DNA from: Acetobacter okinawensis JCM 25146
Lineage (GTDB): Bacteria; Pseudomonadota; Alphaproteobacteria; Acetobacterales; Acetobacteraceae
DNA length: 64,000 nt
Assembly (NCBI RefSeq): GCF_000613865.1
Contig: NZ_BAJU01000004.1
Location: 62,001 to 126,000 of the forward strand
Direction: 5' to 3'
Both the position numbers and the translations under genes were made by a program. The notes below the pieces were generated by a model, which ran no database searches, had not been told where the DNA came from, and was given only the letters and a program-made list of their open reading frames with translations. This document shows, in pieces, positions 28,598-38,245 of the stretch. Within the stretch, counting starts at the first letter, position 1. Each line of letters begins with the position of its first letter.

Positions 28598-30125
28598 TGG
28601 CATGAGGCAATTTTTTCTTGCGGGCCTTGGACTTTCTATTCTGGCTGGCTGCACAGTAGGGCCGGATTATCATCCGCCACAGGTCAAGGCTCCCGCAACA
28701 TGGCGCGTCACCCAACCGCCCGCACAAAGCCGTGTCAGTACCGCCTCAACTGATCCTGCATGGTGGACCCTGTTCCATGATCCCCTCCTGACCCATCTGG
28801 AGCAGGAGGTTGCAAGCTCCAATCTGGACCTGCGAGCAGCCAGCCTGCGGCTGATGCAAAGCCGGGCTGAGCGACGTATTGCCAGCGCGGCGCAACTCCC
28901 GCACATGGAGGCCAATGCGTCTTATGCACGCGAACGTGCCAGCAGCAACGGTATTCTGGGGCTTATGGGTAGCATGGAGCAAGCTGGAGCGGGGAGTATT
29001 GCCAATGGCACGCAGGGGTTTGGTCCTGCGGCCCTGCCGGGAAATGTGGGGAACCCCTCCTTCAACCTGCCGCAATACGGCATGAACGCATCGTGGGAAG
29101 TGGACCTGTGGGGACATGTCAGACGACAGGTGGAGGCGGCAACAGCCGCTGTAAGAGCCACGGAAGACATGCAACGTGATATTCTTGTCTCCCTCATGGC
29201 CGAAACGGCGCAGACCTATATAGACCTGCGCGCAACACAGGCACAGATTGGCATTCTGGACCACAACATAGCCATTGCCCGCCACAGTGTGCAGTTGACG
29301 GCCATGCGTCTGGAGCAGGGTGCGGCGACCCGTTTGGATGTTGCAGAAGCAACGGGGCAGTTACACCTGTTTGAATCCCGCTCGGCTCCCTTACATGCAC
29401 AGGCCACACATCTGCTGAACAGCCTGAGTTTTCTGGTCGCGCGTGAACCCGGCGCGCTGGACGCTGAACTGGGACAACCACAAGCTTTGCCGCCCATACC
29501 TGAATTTGTACCCATGGGCCTGCCGTCAGAACTGGCGCAGCGACGGCCTGATATTCGTATGGCTGCGGACAGGTTACATGCCGCCACAGCCAGCATAGGG
29601 GTTGCTGTGGCTGACTTTTTCCCACGTGTCACATTATCTGGAAGTTTGGATGTACAGGCGCTTCAGTTCAGTGGTCTTGGGTCATGGGCATCCCGCCAGT
29701 ATGGTTTTGGCCCGACAGCGACCTTGCCAATTTTTGAAGGCGGCCGACTGACAGGGCAGCTTCACTTACGCAAGGCCCAGCAGCAGGAAGCATCCGTCCT
29801 GTTCCAGCGTACAGTACTTAAGGCCTGGCAGGAAATTGATGACGCAATGGCCGACTTCACGGCTGCACAAAATAGGCGAGATGCTCTAGCTCTGGCCGTG
29901 AAGGAGAACGAGACAGCACTCACTGTCGCCAAAGCACAGTATGTGCAAGGGGCATCAGATTTTTTGAATGTGCTGACTGTGCAGAATGCCCTGCTTGCCT
30001 CACAAAGCGCCTTGGTGGAGGCGACGGCCAATGTGGCTGGGTCCATTACACATCTGTACCGTGCCATTGGTGGAGGGTGGGAAACGCTTTACCCTGAAAC
30101 CGAAGGAAGAAAAACGCATGCCTGA
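28572..30125 (+). CDS. NodT/OprM-family outer-membrane efflux lipoprotein
   Basis: About 517 residues. Lipobox LAGC lies near residue 26 after a short signal sequence (FLAGLGLSILAGC), followed by TVGPDYHPP, the usual start of the mature RND/MFS outer-membrane factors. Two repeats of the TolC-like domain are recognisable by ALRLMQSRAERR-type helices and the conserved SELAQRRPDIRMAADRLHAATASIG. Start 28572 has AAGGAG at 9 bases; ATG 28566 is only 3 bases from it. It overlaps the HlyD gene by 26 bp and the pirin-like gene by 8 bp. Confidence 0.92.
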   Translation: MMHAISGSNGMRQFFLAGLGLSILAGCTVGPDYHPPQVKAPATWRVTQPPAQSRVSTASTDPAWWTLFHDPLLTHLEQEVASSNLDLRAASLRLMQSRAERRIASAAQLPHMEANASYARERASSNGILGLMGSMEQAGAGSIANGTQGFGPAALPGNVGNPSFNLPQYGMNASWEVDLWGHVRRQVEAATAAVRATEDMQRDILVSLMAETAQTYIDLRATQAQIGILDHNIAIARHSVQLTAMRLEQGAATRLDVAEATGQLHLFESRSAPLHAQATHLLNSLSFLVAREPGALDAELGQPQALPPIPEFVPMGLPSELAQRRPDIRMAADRLHAATASIGVAVADFFPRVTLSGSLDVQALQFSGLGSWASRQYGFGPTATLPIFEGGRLTGQLHLRKAQQQEASVLFQRTVLKAWQEIDDAMADFTAAQNRRDALALAVKENETALTVAKAQYVQGASDFLNVLTVQNALLASQSALVEATANVAGSITHLYRAIGGGWETLYPETEGRKTHA

Positions 30126-30867
30126 GAACAACCACGCAATGACTGTCCGGCGAGCGGACGGTCTGGGGCAAGCGCATTCGGATACATTGATACTGCGCTG
30201 CCATTTTGCCTTCGCAGATTATAAAACCCCAGAATATGGGCACGAAGGACGGCTGAGAGCGATCAATCTGGGCTCTCTCCCCCCCAATGGGTCTTATGCG
30301 CTAGGAGCTCAGGCCAATGTGGATATTATCACATGGCTACAGGCAGGGAGCGTGCAGGCCGAAGCTGAAGGTTTTGTACCCGAGACCATACACGCAGGCG
30401 GCCTGCACCTGTTATGTGCGGGGACAGGGGTAAACGCCACGACGTGGCAGGCTGGGCAGAACGGTGCCTCCTTTATCCAGTTCTGGCTGCTGGCCGACAC
30501 AGAAGGAGACAGCCCTAAACAGGAAAGCCGTGAGGAATTTCCACAAATGGAGGATGGTGGCTTTCGTATTATTGCCTCAGGATTCCCCGAGGATGACCCC
30601 GAGGCAATGGAGAGTATTGCAGATGGAGCACCCGTTGCCTTGAGTGGCCGCAACCGCCTGTTACATGCACAGATTCCCAAAGGGCAGGGAGCGGCCTACC
30701 AGACAACGCAGGGGCGGGACCTGCATATTCTGGTTGTATCGGGGGAGGTTGCGCTGTCCGGCACGGTTCTGTCGTGCGGTGATGGTGCCATGCTTGAACA
30801 GGCCAGCAATGTAGTGGTGCTGGCTACACAGGATTCCATAGTTCTGCTGACAGACATAGCCGCATAA
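30118..30867 (+). CDS. pirin-like bicupin protein
   Basis: A 249-residue protein with bicupin/pirin (YhaK/YhhW) features: RCHFAFADYKTPEYGHEGRLRAINL near the start, where DIITW replaces the usual HRGFETVTY metal region. The usual H-x-H metal pair of pirins is not obvious, so catalytic activity such as quercetinase is doubtful. The start overlaps the NodT stop, with SD AAGGAAG. It is the last gene of the efflux operon; its role there is unknown. Confidence 0.7.
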   Translation: MPENNHAMTVRRADGLGQAHSDTLILRCHFAFADYKTPEYGHEGRLRAINLGSLPPNGSYALGAQANVDIITWLQAGSVQAEAEGFVPETIHAGGLHLLCAGTGVNATTWQAGQNGASFIQFWLLADTEGDSPKQESREEFPQMEDGGFRIIASGFPEDDPEAMESIADGAPVALSGRNRLLHAQIPKGQGAAYQTTQGRDLHILVVSGEVALSGTVLSCGDGAMLEQASNVVVLATQDSIVLLTDIAA

Positions 30868-30877
30868 CGTCAGGTGT

Positions 30878-32627
30878 TCAGCCAGTATAGTGCAATGGAC
30901 TGCTCAGTCTGGGTTCGTCTTTATAGTCCAGATGACGCGGCAATGCTCTGGCACTCCCTGAAAGCACGGTTTCCTCCATATCCAGATCATGGGTCAGCAA
31001 GCGCTCGGTTTCGTCGCTCACCAGTCCTTCATGCCGCATGCGGGTCAGGGCTTTGCGTTCGGTTCGGAGCAGGTGGAGGCGCAGGGCCGCTTCAAACCGC
31101 CGTCTGGCCAGAGCCGTCTCCCGGTGTGCTGCATCATGCGTGGTGGATGTATCCTCATCATGTCGTTTTTCGTCCTGCGTATCTTCCAGTAACCTGAGCC
31201 GGAAGCGATACTCAGCAATCAGGGCCGCAGTGACTTCCGCACGCTGCTGTGCTGCCGTTTCATCCAGCTGTTTTGTAACAAGGGCGGACTGGCGCTCCAT
31301 TTCAGCAATGGCCTCAAGAGCCAGTAGGCGGCGCACCTCATCTGCCTCCCTGTTTACCGGATCGCCCCCATCATGCCGGAGCGAGCGGCTCAGGGCAGGC
31401 AAAAGCACGGCGGCCAGCAAAAGGGAGGTAATAATGACCCCCGCAGCAAACGTAACTAACAGGTCCCTCATGGGGAATTCCGGCATGCGTCCTGCGCAAT
31501 GGGGAGGGAGAGAATACCCGCCAGTGTTACTGCGCCACGTACGCCGCCTATGGTCATGGCCGCTGTCTCCATAAACGGAACCGGGACAGGTTTGTGGCCA
31601 CGGGCTTTTGCAATCAGTTCGCGCCCGCCACCAAGAAGAAATATCCATACCAGCCGCAGCAGAAGCAAAACGCAGGTCAGCAGCACAATAGTGCTGATCA
31701 GGGACCATGTGCTGTCCCCTGCCTTGTTGGCCATGTAAATGCCCTGCTTGGCAATATCGGGCAGTTGCAAGCCCAGAAGCAAAAAAACCAGACCATTAAA
31801 AACAAAGGTAATCATTTCCCACACTGCACTACCACGCAGGCGTGTCGCGGTTTGTGCTGCCCCAAAAACGCGGCTCTGGTTCAGGCTCAACCCGGCACTG
31901 ACCGCAGCGAGAATGCCCGACAGCTCCATGTGTTCTGCCAGCAGGTAGGCGGCAAACGGCAACAGGGTCATCAGAGTGATCTGTGTTGTCGGCTCATCAA
32001 AACCATGGCGGGAAAGAATACGATTGACGAAATTAAAGCCAAAGGTGAGCACGATGCCCACAACAATGCCCCCCACAGAAACCAGCACAAACCCCACAGA
32101 CGCATTAAGAACAGAAAACGTGCCGGTTATGGCTGCGGCAACTGCAAATTTAAAACAGACAAGCCCCGATGCATCATTAAGCAGAGCCTCGCCATGCAGG
32201 ATATGTAAAAAACGTCGCGGAACATTGTCGCGTCTATCATGCCCCCTACTGCTACAGGATCGGTGGGAGAAAGAATGGCGGCCAGTGCAAATGCCGCAGC
32301 AAGAGGCACAACAGGCAAAAGCCAGTGAATAAAATAACCACCGACGAGCGTACTAAAAATAACCAGCCCAACAGCCAGTAATAGAATAGGCCAGCGCAAC
32401 TCCCGAAAATCACGCAGGGGCATCAGATAAGCATCTGAAAAAAGGAGTGGCGGAATAAACAGTAAAAGAAAAGTTTCAGGCTCGAACTCTATGTGCAACC
32501 CAAGGAGTGATGCCACAACACCGCAGGTAATAAGCAGAAGTGGTAGGGGAACTCGCAACAGCCGTGCGACTGGCCCAGATACGGCAGTAACAAGTAGCAG
32601 CAGAAGAACGACTGAAGTTATATGCAT
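30878..32627 (-). CDS. Na+/H+ antiporter, NhaP/CPA1 type with long cytoplasmic tail (two frameshifts)
   Basis: About 583 residues if two missing bases are restored: one T in the run at 32207-32212 (joining MFRDVF to LHILHGEALLNDASGLV) and one G near 31488 (joining LPIAQD to GMPEFPMRDL). About 12 membrane helices, the ND motif in ALLNDASGL, and TIGGVRGAVTLAG identify the CPA1 sodium/proton antiporters. After the membrane part comes a charged helical C-terminal tail of around 180 residues. It exchanges cytoplasmic Na+ or K+ for protons. ATG 32627 is the likely start. It is convergent with the pirin-like gene. Confidence 0.85.
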
Positions 32628-32829
32628 TATTGGGCTCGGCCTGCTTGATCTTGTTTTGTTGATGATCTTCTTTCCAAAAAATATGTTTGTCCATATAATT
32701 CGACCCATCAAAACCAGTTTTCATGAGAAAAATATCAATTTTTTGTTGGTATTTTACGAACTGAACTGGTTTCAGACCTGCCAAGAATTTGATCATTTTG
32801 TGACAAAAGCTGTAAGCCAGAATACTGGC
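32628..32829. other. intergenic region upstream of the antiporter
   Basis: About 200 AT-rich bases upstream of the antiporter on its strand. It contains promoter-like A/T runs (32670-32760). No gene is supported here. Confidence 0.35.
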
Positions 32830-33005
32830 TGATAAAGACAGCGGGAACTCATGCTCAACACGCTGCGTTCGTGCCTTATCAGTCACGACAAGAAGGTGCG
32901 CCTGACTTGGCGTATGGTGAACAGGTGCGCTATGGTTTAGGGTCTCAAACTAATGCGCAATCAGAGCCTGCGGATCAGTTTTTTCCATTCTTCCGTGGCG
33001 CATGA
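32830..33005 (+). other. open frame resembling the C-terminal part of a small protein, no start
   Basis: This frame ends at the TGA 33003-33005, directly before the sodC ATG. It reads ...THAQHAAFVPYQSRQEG and ends QFFPFFRGA. The composition looks protein-like, but there is no ATG in frame, so it is either a remnant of a small gene, a frameshifted gene or chance. No family was recognised. Confidence 0.3.
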
Positions 33006-33571
33006 ATGATTATGAGTGTTTATTTTATAAGGACATGCACAGTGGTTATAGCTCGCAGCAAGCGTTTTGTTCTCCTCTCATGCGCAATGGCTTTGCTTCC
33101 GTCTCTGGCACATGCGGCCGACACGGCTTCTAGCACCCTTGTCGGTACAGATGGAGCAACCCATGGCACAGTCACGATTACCGATGCCCCTAAAGGCGTT
33201 ATCCTAAGGGTGGAGGCAAAAGGCCTGACACCGGCTGGCATGGCATGCATTTCCACGAGAAAGCAGCATGTGATGCCCCCAAATTTACAAGTGCAGGGCC
33301 ACATGTCCATGCCAGCACACCGGTCGTTCACGGTCTGCTCAACGCAAATGCGAACGATGCAGGCGATTTGACCAATGTGTTCGTCGGGCCAGACGGCACC
33401 GCTACGGTCGAACTGTTCTCACCCCTCGTGTCCCTCAAGGCAGGGAAGGGGAAACCTGCATTGCTTGATGCGGATGGCTCTTCGCTTGTCATCCACGCCC
33501 ACCCTGACGATTATCAAAGCCAGCCTATTGGTGGGGCAGGGGACCGTGTGGCCTGCGCGGTCATCAAATAA
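33006..33571 (+). CDS. sodC: Cu/Zn superoxide dismutase family protein, exported (frameshifted)
   Basis: About 188 residues when one missing base near 33238 is added, joining GLTPAG to HGMHFHEKAACDAP. There is a signal peptide (about 1-38, ending AHAADT). Copper ligands are in MHFHEK, the bridging His in AGPHVH, a zinc His in VVHGLL, and the distal copper His in SLVIHAHPDD. The C-terminal GGAGDRVACAVIK carries the disulfide Cys. The position of the usual third zinc His (RHVGDL/GHLGDL) reads NDAGDL, an Asp. It would remove superoxide in the periplasm. Confidence 0.88.
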
Positions 33572-33598
33572 TAACTGCACATACCTAGCAAGCATGAG

Positions 33599-33646
33599 CC
33601 TCAGTGGGTCTGCCGCCTTACATGGCGGTGGTCAGGCCCACTGAGG
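33599..33646 (+). terminator. large hairpin downstream of sodC
   Basis: Perfect 10-bp outer arms CCTCAGTGGG/CCCACTGAGG (33599-33608 and 33637-33646) enclose a second GC-rich stem, TGCCGCC/GGCGGTG. There is no long T-tract after it, but the strength and position, 28 bp after the sodC stop, fit a terminator. Confidence 0.6.
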
Positions 33647-33761
33647 TCAAGAAAAATACACGCTCCCCTCATATATCCGAAGGAAGTCGGTTGTCTCATG
33701 TCAGGCTGTGCGGCATGAGAAGGCTTACAAACGCGTATCTTCAGTTTTGCAGGTAGTCATA

Positions 33762-34787
33762 ATGTCAGAATACACCCCTATCGGCCTTGGTCATGAGGCC
33801 ACAACCACAACGGCCTTGACCCACTCGGGCAACTTCCATGTTGACGAGACACTGGGTTACGTTGTGTTGCATTATGCGCTTGCCCCGATGGGAGATTTGC
33901 GTGCCCGTATTCTTGATGGCACATCAGATGACTGCCTGAAATTCTATCGCTCCCGCAACCCTGAGCAAATTCAGGCCGCAGATATCGTTTTTGACGTCGG
34001 TGGCATTTATGACCCCACCAAGGGGCGTTACGACCATCATATGAAAAACAAGCCCCTGCGCGATGATGGCACCCCATACAGTGCAGCAGGACTGCTGTGG
34101 AAAGACTATGGGAAGGCTGCCGTGCGCAACCTTGTTAGAACACAGGTTGATGACGCTACGATTGCAGCAATCTGGCAGAGCATTGACAAATCATTGGTCG
34201 TGCCAATCGATCAGGATGACAACGGCGTCGCCAAAATGGGCAAATTGTCTTTAGCTGATATTGTCTCCGCTTGCAGTCCGCCGTGGGATACGGCAGAGCT
34301 CCACGGACCAGAAGAAGCCAAACGGCGTGAAACATTGGGTTTCGCCAATGCAGCCACTGCGGTTGCTTCCCATCTGGTCAACACCATTGACCGTGTCCGT
34401 GCCAGCTTAAAGGCCATGGATCGCGTTCTCTCTTCTTACGCTGCGGCAGAAGATAAACGTATTCTGCTTATGGACACGGGCATGCCCACCGAAAAAGTTA
34501 TTTTCGAGCATGACCTGCCTGTAATTTATGTTGTCTCTCCTACGGGGGGAGGGCAATGGAATGTCAAAGCTGTGCCACCAGAACGTGGAGCTTTTGGTCA
34601 ACGCATCTCCCTGCCAGAAGCGTGGGCTGGGCTGGATGGGGCAAAACTGGCCGAAGCGTGTGGTGTCAGTGATGCAGTATTCGCCCATCCTGCGCGTTTT
34701 ATTTGTGGGGCAGCCAGCCGGGAAGGCGCTTTGACCATGGCAAAACGCGCGCTGGAAATTGATGCGGCCCTAAAGCAACAAGGCTAA
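33762..34787 (+). CDS. MYG1 family protein (UPF0160, DHH-like metal-dependent hydrolase)
   Basis: About 341 residues, full length for the family. Motifs are LTHSGNFHVDETLGYVVLHYA near the start (His/Asp metal site), DVGGIYDPTKGRYDHHMKNK, and the C-terminal HPARFICGAASREGAL. Eukaryotic MYG1 is an exonuclease of mitochondria and nucleus; bacterial members are uncharacterised. Start 33762 has AGGTA upstream; the longer reading from 33708 lacks support. It is an unusual standalone gene here. Confidence 0.88.
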   Translation: MSEYTPIGLGHEATTTTALTHSGNFHVDETLGYVVLHYALAPMGDLRARILDGTSDDCLKFYRSRNPEQIQAADIVFDVGGIYDPTKGRYDHHMKNKPLRDDGTPYSAAGLLWKDYGKAAVRNLVRTQVDDATIAAIWQSIDKSLVVPIDQDDNGVAKMGKLSLADIVSACSPPWDTAELHGPEEAKRRETLGFANAATAVASHLVNTIDRVRASLKAMDRVLSSYAAAEDKRILLMDTGMPTEKVIFEHDLPVIYVVSPTGGGQWNVKAVPPERGAFGQRISLPEAWAGLDGAKLAEACGVSDAVFAHPARFICGAASREGALTMAKRALEIDAALKQQG

Positions 34788-34808
34788 GCTATTACGCGCT
34801 CCTCCTGC

Positions 34809-34869
34809 CTCAGGCTTTAAATGCTATGGAATGCCGTTGTTGTTCTCCTCCCGGCATTTAGCGCCTGAG
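34809..34869. repeat. imperfect inverted repeat between MYG1-like and metallo-hydrolase genes
   Basis: CTCAGGCTTTAAATGC (34809-34824) pairs with GCATTTAGCGCCTGAG (34854-34869) apart from two central mismatches; the 29-base loop is pyrimidine-rich. This could be a terminator or processing hairpin. No T-tract follows. Confidence 0.45.
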
Positions 34870-34886
34870 CAATAGTAAAGCTGAGC

Positions 34887-35867
34887 ATGACCCGTAACCG
34901 CTACTACACCGGACCTGTTACCGACCATTTTAACGGGTCTCGGTTTTTTAACCCCGATCAGGTGTCCACCGATCGCTCTTTACGCGACATCTGGCAATGG
35001 CGGAGGACTTCCCAGCCCGCACAATGGCCAACATCCGTGGCTATTAACTCTGTTGTACCAGAAAAAAATGTAGCTGGGCTGCGTGTCACCATGGTTGGTC
35101 ATGCAACTGTGCTTATTCAACTGGCAGGGGTGAACGTTCTGACCGACCCTGTCTGGTCAGAGCGGGCTAGTCCCGTGGCATGGGCAGGCCCAAGGCGGGT
35201 TACTGCTCCGGGCGTGGATTTTGAGCACCTTCCCCCCATTGATGTTATTCTCATCAGTCATAACCATTATGATCACCTTGATCGCACAACGCTCCAGCGC
35301 CTTCATGCGAGCCATGATCCGCTGATAATTGTACCGTTGGGGAACGATCATATTATCAGAAAAATTCTGCCTCACGCACGGATCATAACAGGAGACTGGC
35401 ACGATCAGGTGGAGGTCAATACGACACTCAAAGTTACGTTGACACCAGCATACCATTGGTCTGCCAGAGGCATTTTTGATAGGCGCATGGCCCTGTGGGC
35501 TGGCTTTTGGCTGGATACACCAGAACAAAAACTCTGGTTTGCGGGAGATACAGCCTATGGGGATGGAGCGATCTTCCGCGATCTCCACACCCGGTATGGC
35601 GCGCCGGACGTCGCCCTGATTCCCATAGGTGCATACGAACCGCGCTGGTTTATGTCCGGGCAGCACGTTAATCCACACGAAGCCGTGCGAATATATAAGG
35701 ACATACATGCCACGCAGGCGCTGGGTGTTCATTGGGGCACATTTCAGCTGACAGACGAGGCCATACAAGCCCCCAAAGAAGCCCTTATGGCTGCACTTCT
35801 GGCAGAAAAATGCAGTTTGGATCAGTTCAAGGCGGCTGAACCGGGAGGGGTTTATCCATTTGCCTGA
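34887..35867 (+). CDS. metallo-beta-lactamase-fold hydrolase, NAPE-PLD/UlaG-like
   Basis: A complete 326-residue protein. The metal-binding motif is SHNHYDHLD, with further ligands at AYHWSARG, FAGDTAYGD and GVHWGTF. The N-terminal DHFNGSRFFNPD is typical of the bacterial relatives of N-acyl-phosphatidylethanolamine phospholipase D. No signal peptide is seen. Reaction unknown; phosphodiester or lactone hydrolysis is likely from the fold. Confidence 0.88.
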   Translation: MTRNRYYTGPVTDHFNGSRFFNPDQVSTDRSLRDIWQWRRTSQPAQWPTSVAINSVVPEKNVAGLRVTMVGHATVLIQLAGVNVLTDPVWSERASPVAWAGPRRVTAPGVDFEHLPPIDVILISHNHYDHLDRTTLQRLHASHDPLIIVPLGNDHIIRKILPHARIITGDWHDQVEVNTTLKVTLTPAYHWSARGIFDRRMALWAGFWLDTPEQKLWFAGDTAYGDGAIFRDLHTRYGAPDVALIPIGAYEPRWFMSGQHVNPHEAVRIYKDIHATQALGVHWGTFQLTDEAIQAPKEALMAALLAEKCSLDQFKAAEPGGVYPFA

Positions 35868-35955
35868 TCAGGATATCCGGGCATAAATAACAACATTTAT
35901 CGTGATATAAAAAAACAACGATTTTCAGAATTATATAATTGACTAGCGTGGAAAT

Positions 35956-36078
35956 ATGGGTGATACAAAACCACACGTTAACAGCGTGGCAAGCAAGGAA
36001 CTTAGCAAGATGTCAAACCCGTTTGGTCGAATGTGTCGGCTTGGCCGATGTAGTGATGTTGCCAATACCAACACCTGA
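35956..36078 (+). CDS. possible 40-residue small protein
   Basis: An ATG-to-TGA frame of 40 codons beginning GDTKPHVNSV and ending ANTNT lies in an otherwise empty 240-bp gap. The SD is poor (TGGAAAT). No family was recognised; it could be chance. Confidence 0.2.
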   Translation: MGDTKPHVNSVASKELSKMSNPFGRMCRLGRCSDVANTNT

Positions 36079-36094
36079 CCAGTGGGTTTAATTG

Positions 36095-36122
36095 CCTTCT
36101 GGGTCAGATATTGCCCAGAAGG
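36095..36122 (+). promoter_or_regulatory. hairpin that buries the ribosome binding site of the next gene
   Basis: CCTTCTGGG (36095-36103) is a perfect 9-bp complement of CCCAGAAGG (36114-36122) across a 10-base loop. The second arm contains the SD AGAAGG that lies 7 bases before ATG 36129. In the folded mRNA the SD would be closed, which points to translational control such as a thermosensor or protein-binding hairpin. Confidence 0.6.
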
Positions 36123-36128
36123 ATTAAA

Positions 36129-36341
36129 ATGATGTTTGAATCACGTATTATTGAAATCAATGGCACGTTTGTTGGTGCGATTATTCTTGAAGAAGACCGC
36201 CGTACCCGTCGCTTTTATGCTGCCCATGAAAGCGTTCAAAGCCTGCATAACAAGCGCTATCCCAGCGGGCAGGACCTGCGGACTTCTGTTATCCGTAAAT
36301 TCAAAACCACTCTTGAACAGTATAACCAGAACATAGCCTGA
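36129..36341 (+). CDS. small hypothetical protein, 70 residues
   Basis: It begins MMFESRIIEINGTFVGAIIL and is rich in Arg and charged residues (EEDRRTRRFYAAH); there is no signal peptide or membrane segment. SD AGAAGG lies 7 bases upstream of ATG 36129, inside a hairpin. I do not recognise the family; it has the codon use of its neighbours and looks like a real short gene. Confidence 0.65.
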   Translation: MMFESRIIEINGTFVGAIILEEDRRTRRFYAAHESVQSLHNKRYPSGQDLRTSVIRKFKTTLEQYNQNIA

Positions 36342-36537
36342 GCAGGTGGTGCGTTCCGCAAGCTCTGTGCCTGCGGTATACGCCGTGCTTTTCCCATAAC
36401 CATTTCATGTGCTCTTTAGGTAAATTTGGATAATGGTGTGTTTCTCATGTTTTGAATGATGCGATTCCAAAACAAGGTATTCTGTTTTGTCGAATTAAAG
36501 TATGTCCAAATGAAAATTTTAAGTTCTGGGGGAACTT
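36342..36537. other. intergenic region upstream of the porin
   Basis: About 195 bp, AT-rich in the second half (36420-36520). It probably contains the porin promoter; AAAGTATGTCCAAAT and nearby boxes are loosely promoter-like, with GGGGGAACTT just ahead of the start. Nothing else was recognised. Confidence 0.3.
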
Positions 36538-38217
36538 ATGGCTGTGTCTGTCCGGGCGAGTATTCTGTTAACAACAACGGTTTCTAGCCTTTTTTTGCCT
36601 TCCGTCGCCATGGCTGCATCATCAGACGCTGAAAATGCAGCCCTAAGGCGCGAAATTGCCGCAATGCATCGTGAGATGATGGGAGAAATCCATCGTCTGC
36701 AGGCGCGTGTCGACAAATATGAACATGCCTCAGCACAGCAAAGCCATAGGGTTACCCGTAAGCCCCATACGCTGATAGCCGGGAATGAGGATGATGCTCA
36801 GCCCCGGTTCAGGGAAGACCCGGTGGTGCCTGCGCGCACTGGGCCGCGTAGCCCCAACGAAAGCCGCATAGCCCTGCCGGAAAGCCCCGTACAGTCATGG
36901 GGTGCATTCAAGGCCGCTTCTGCTCGGGACGAAAGTGTGGATGTGGGCGGAATCAAGATCGGGTTCCCCAAAGGTCGCCCAACCATTGCGTCTGACGATA
37001 AAGCCTATGCTTTTTCCATTGGTCTTCTGGCGCAGGAAGATTTTGGTGGCTTTATGGGCGTTGGCCAGCGTGGACATGAAACAGCAGGGAATTTTAACAA
37101 ATTTACCGAAAATGCCCGTCGTCTTCGCCTTTATCTATCCTGGCGCTATAAAGACTGGGTTGTTAACGTAACGCCAGACTTTGGTGCTAATAACAGTGAT
37201 GGTAACGTAAGCCTTTTCGAGGCCAACCTGAACTACACGGGATTGCATAACACCACCCTGACTGTCGGGTATTTTCAGCCACGTATGGAAGAAGACAGCG
37301 CAGAGCGCTCCGGTGCGTTTGAGTTTTTGGAACGCCCGACTATTGTTGATCTGGTGCGCAACATTGCCGGTGGTGTTGGGCGGTTTAGTGTTGGTGGTGA
37401 ACATTACGAAAAACGCTGGCTGGTTGCGGGATATTTTACCGGACAGAAGTATGGTGATCGCACCAACACAACCTCAATCACAGACAGCCAGACAGGCGGT
37501 GTGTTCCGAGCCACAGGTCGGCCTTATGTGTCCAAGAATATTGATGTGCATGTTGGTGTTGGTGCAACAGCAGCCTTTAAGGTCAACCAGACAAGCAGTG
37601 GCAGAAATTATACGGGACTGAAGGACAACCCCGAGGTGCCGCTGGGCGAAACCCAGTTGCTGACATCTGGTGCCTTAACCAATATTTCCCAGGTCTGGGC
37701 AGCGGGGCCACAGTTTGGCTTCCGGTATAAAAAATTCCTGCTCAAGGGTGAATATTATCACATTGGTGTGCAGCATGATAACGTCGCAGGGAATGCGACC
37801 CTGCCATCCCTCAACTTCGATGGCTGGTACGTGGCTGCCAACTATACACTCCTCGGCCATGGACGAGGATATAATGAAAAAATCGGTGCCTTTACGACCC
37901 CTGGCGTCGAATATGACTTTGACCCGGCAAAAGGACACTGGGGAGCGCTGGAAATCAGCGGGCGTTGGAGCGTAACAGACCTGCGCACATCAGGTGCCAC
38001 GATTAACAGCGCTGGCACCCTTGTGGCAGCTGACGGCAAAACGGCTGGGAATAAACAGACTGTCTGGCAAGGTGGGCTGAACTGGTACCCCAACCAGCAC
38101 ATTAAAATCATGCTTGATTACACGCATTTCAGTGTTTCAAGCGCAGCAGGTGTCAGCACGGACCTGCTGGGACGGAGTGGCAATGCGGTTGTCGGTCGTG
38201 TGCAGGCCGCTTTCTAA
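36538..38217 (+). CDS. OprO/OprP-family anion-selective porin
   Basis: A 559-residue outer-membrane porin. It has a signal peptide (residues 1-27, ending AMAASS), then a periplasmic coiled coil (ENAALRREIAAMHREMMGEIHRLQARVD) and a linker, then a beta-barrel with phosphate-selective-porin features and the C-terminal VGRVQAAF. It is directly upstream of a sulfate-binding protein gene (28 bp), so it may admit sulfate or another oxyanion rather than phosphate; this is inference. Confidence 0.88.
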   Translation: MAVSVRASILLTTTVSSLFLPSVAMAASSDAENAALRREIAAMHREMMGEIHRLQARVDKYEHASAQQSHRVTRKPHTLIAGNEDDAQPRFREDPVVPARTGPRSPNESRIALPESPVQSWGAFKAASARDESVDVGGIKIGFPKGRPTIASDDKAYAFSIGLLAQEDFGGFMGVGQRGHETAGNFNKFTENARRLRLYLSWRYKDWVVNVTPDFGANNSDGNVSLFEANLNYTGLHNTTLTVGYFQPRMEEDSAERSGAFEFLERPTIVDLVRNIAGGVGRFSVGGEHYEKRWLVAGYFTGQKYGDRTNTTSITDSQTGGVFRATGRPYVSKNIDVHVGVGATAAFKVNQTSSGRNYTGLKDNPEVPLGETQLLTSGALTNISQVWAAGPQFGFRYKKFLLKGEYYHIGVQHDNVAGNATLPSLNFDGWYVAANYTLLGHGRGYNEKIGAFTTPGVEYDFDPAKGHWGALEISGRWSVTDLRTSGATINSAGTLVAADGKTAGNKQTVWQGGLNWYPNQHIKIMLDYTHFSVSSAAGVSTDLLGRSGNAVVGRVQAAF

Positions 38218-38245
38218 TTTGATGGTATTATCAAGGAACAGGCTT

